From: WTJY01 sp045105475
Lineage (GTDB): Bacteria > Chloroflexota > Anaerolineae > Promineifilales > Promineifilaceae
Length of the DNA stretch: 35,515 bases
Reading direction: 5' to 3'
NCBI GenBank assembly: GCA_045105475.1
Contig: JBGCDP010000234.1
Span: 1-35,515, forward strand
Shown here piece after piece: positions 34,503-35,515 of this stretch (position 1 is the first letter of the stretch; every line of letters starts with the position of its first letter). A program made the position numbers and the translations under genes. The notes beneath the pieces were generated by a model, which saw only the letters and a list, made by a program, of their open reading frames with translations, searched no databases and was not told where the DNA came from.

Positions 34503-35275
34503 CAGCTCACCTTCTCGAAAACAAATTCGTTACAGCCATACGACTGCGTTTCTGTGAAATAAATCAGTTTAAAACCCCGTTGCTCACAAAACTCAACAAT
34601 CTCAGCCACCGACGCATATTCGTACGGCAAGCCTCCGGCCCAATCGATCGCATCGTGATAAATATTCATTCCACGCCGATCCTTGATTGGATGCTTGCCT
34701 TTGACCAGTCGTACTGGGATACGAGGCAGAACCAGTGACCAGACCATCATCGTTTTAAAGACAGGATTGGTGCGGTTGTAAAAGCGTTTGAACTTGAGCC
34801 AAAATTCGCTCGTCGGCCTTTTGTTGTAGATGGCGATTACAAATTTGCCATTGGGTTTGACGAGCTGGCTCGCATTTTCAATAGCGGGCCACATGCGGCC
34901 GGTATGGTGCAAAACTCCCCACGAGTAGACGATGTCAGCCGGATCTAACTTCGCCCAGAAGTCAGCTTCCAAAATCGACCCTTTTTTGATTTCCCAGTTG
35001 GGCACGCCAAATTTTTCTTGGGTCTGTCGACTCGCCTGAACGCTAAACGGGTCCACATCGACCCCAATCACTTGGCCTGCTCCCATTTTAATAGCGGCCA
35101 ACGAATGGATACCGCTACCACAGCCGATGTCCAAGAAAGATTGTCCGGCTAAATCATCGGTTTGGAGCAGGCGTTCAAGCGCCTCGTGGGCAGCTTGAAA
35201 CTGCTCTTCACCGATTGTGTCTAGGTAGTCGAGCCAATTTTCACCAAATGAAAATGTAACGTGTTCTTGAGTCAT
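34502..35275 (-). CDS. Class I SAM-dependent methyltransferase
   Basis: The 257-residue product has the Rossmann-fold motif I FLDIGCGSGIHSLAA (47-61), the acidic end of strand two GVDVDP, and the motif DIVYSWGVLHHTGRMW typical of UbiG/Methyltransf_11 relatives. It should methylate a small molecule or glycan group using S-adenosylmethionine. The start at 35275 is favoured over an in-frame ATG at 35317 because AAGGGG lies seven bases upstream, and because the longer form would overlap the previous gene. It ends one base into the asnB-like gene. The position in a polysaccharide operon suggests methylation of a sugar, but no substrate motif is known to me. Confidence 0.88.
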   Translation of the reverse strand: MTQEHVTFSFGENWLDYLDTIGEEQFQAAHEALERLLQTDDLAGQSFLDIGCGSGIHSLAAIKMGAGQVIGVDVDPFSVQASRQTQEKFGVPNWEIKKGSILEADFWAKLDPADIVYSWGVLHHTGRMWPAIENASQLVKPNGKFVIAIYNKRPTSEFWLKFKRFYNRTNPVFKTMMVWSLVLPRIPVRLVKGKHPIKDRRGMNIYHDAIDWAGGLPYEYASVAEIVEFCEQRGFKLIYFTETQSYGCNEFVFEKVS

Positions 35276-35286
35276 ATCATTTCCCC

Positions 35287-35515
35287 TTAACTGCGGGTTC
35301 TTATCGCTCTGCGCCATTCTGCACCTAAATCTCTTAGGTTTGAACCCACAAACGTGCTTAGAAAATAGATGTATAGCCGAAAGTTTGTGGGGGTCAGACG
35401 GATCGCTTTTTTCAAAATCATACGCGCTTGTTGAGGATCATGGCTTTGTAGCAGCTTCAGCCCAACGGCTGTCGCCACAGATGACACGGCTTGATTTCGC
35501 AAAGGGGTTAAGCGT
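35287..35515 (-). CDS. C-terminal fragment, probable family 2 glycosyltransferase
   Basis: An open frame runs from the right edge to a stop at 35287-35289, giving 75 residues of the end of a protein. It contains a TPR-like helical pair (DPQQARMILKKAIRLTPTNF) and ends in a basic tail (EWRRAIRTRS). Such a tail, with a last helix pair counting A...L..A..L.P, is common at the C-terminus of family 2 glycosyltransferases of polysaccharide clusters. The catalytic part lies beyond the window, so this is only a suggestion. It lies 11 nt upstream of the methyltransferase start and is likely cotranscribed. Confidence 0.45.
   Translation of the reverse strand, partial: RLTPLRNQAVSSVATAVGLKLLQSHDPQQARMILKKAIRLTPTNFRLYIYFLSTFVGSNLRDLGAEWRRAIRTRS

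Noticed and set aside
35276..35317. Longer N-terminus for the methyltransferase from the ATG at 35317
   Set aside because: It would overlap the upstream gene by about 30 nt, and the inner ATG has a strong AAGGGG at ideal distance.

Overview
This window comes from a bacterial chromosome of moderate G+C (just under half, judged by eye). The best guess is a member of the Chloroflexota, in or near the class Anaerolineae. That guess rests on gene style: surface proteins with very long Thr/Pro-rich tails, PP2C-type phosphatase domains joined to such tails, and a giant membrane polymerase/ligase with C-terminal TPRs. No rRNA, tRNA or other marker gene is present to settle it. No phage, transposon, CRISPR array or plasmid gene was seen. 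The palindrome CGGCCG is scattered through nearly every gene at far above its chance frequency.

Left region (1-11339): the start of a nucleoside hydrolase (minus, cut by the left edge) follows a 1937-residue helicase-nuclease of the DUF4011/COG1112 type on the same strand. A membrane sensor histidine kinase diverges from the helicase. Convergent to the kinase lie an acyl-CoA synthetase and an M20-family metallohydrolase (both minus).

Centre (11478-21595, all plus): a lipoprotein with three Ig-like repeats is followed by three large paralogous membrane proteins. Each has an N-terminal PP2C-type domain, one membrane span, a cysteine-patterned outer domain and a Thr/Pro-rich tail. Only the middle protein keeps the catalytic aspartates; the two flanking copies look like pseudophosphatases. 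A strong intrinsic terminator closes the block. I consider this trio the most likely undescribed system here: one active transmembrane phosphatase plus two inactive relatives sharing an outer sensing or binding domain. An FGGY carbohydrate kinase (plus) follows.

Right region (23339-35515, all minus): two cyclophilins (one free, one membrane-anchored) and a surface-polysaccharide locus. In transcription order from the right edge the locus reads: the tail of a probable family 2 glycosyltransferase, a SAM methyltransferase, an asparagine-synthetase-like amidotransferase, two GT4 glycosyltransferases, a giant O-antigen ligase/polymerase-like protein with TPRs, and a WecA/TagO-type initiating phosphosugar transferase. 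The methyltransferase, amidotransferase and first GT4 genes overlap or abut, as in a translationally coupled operon.
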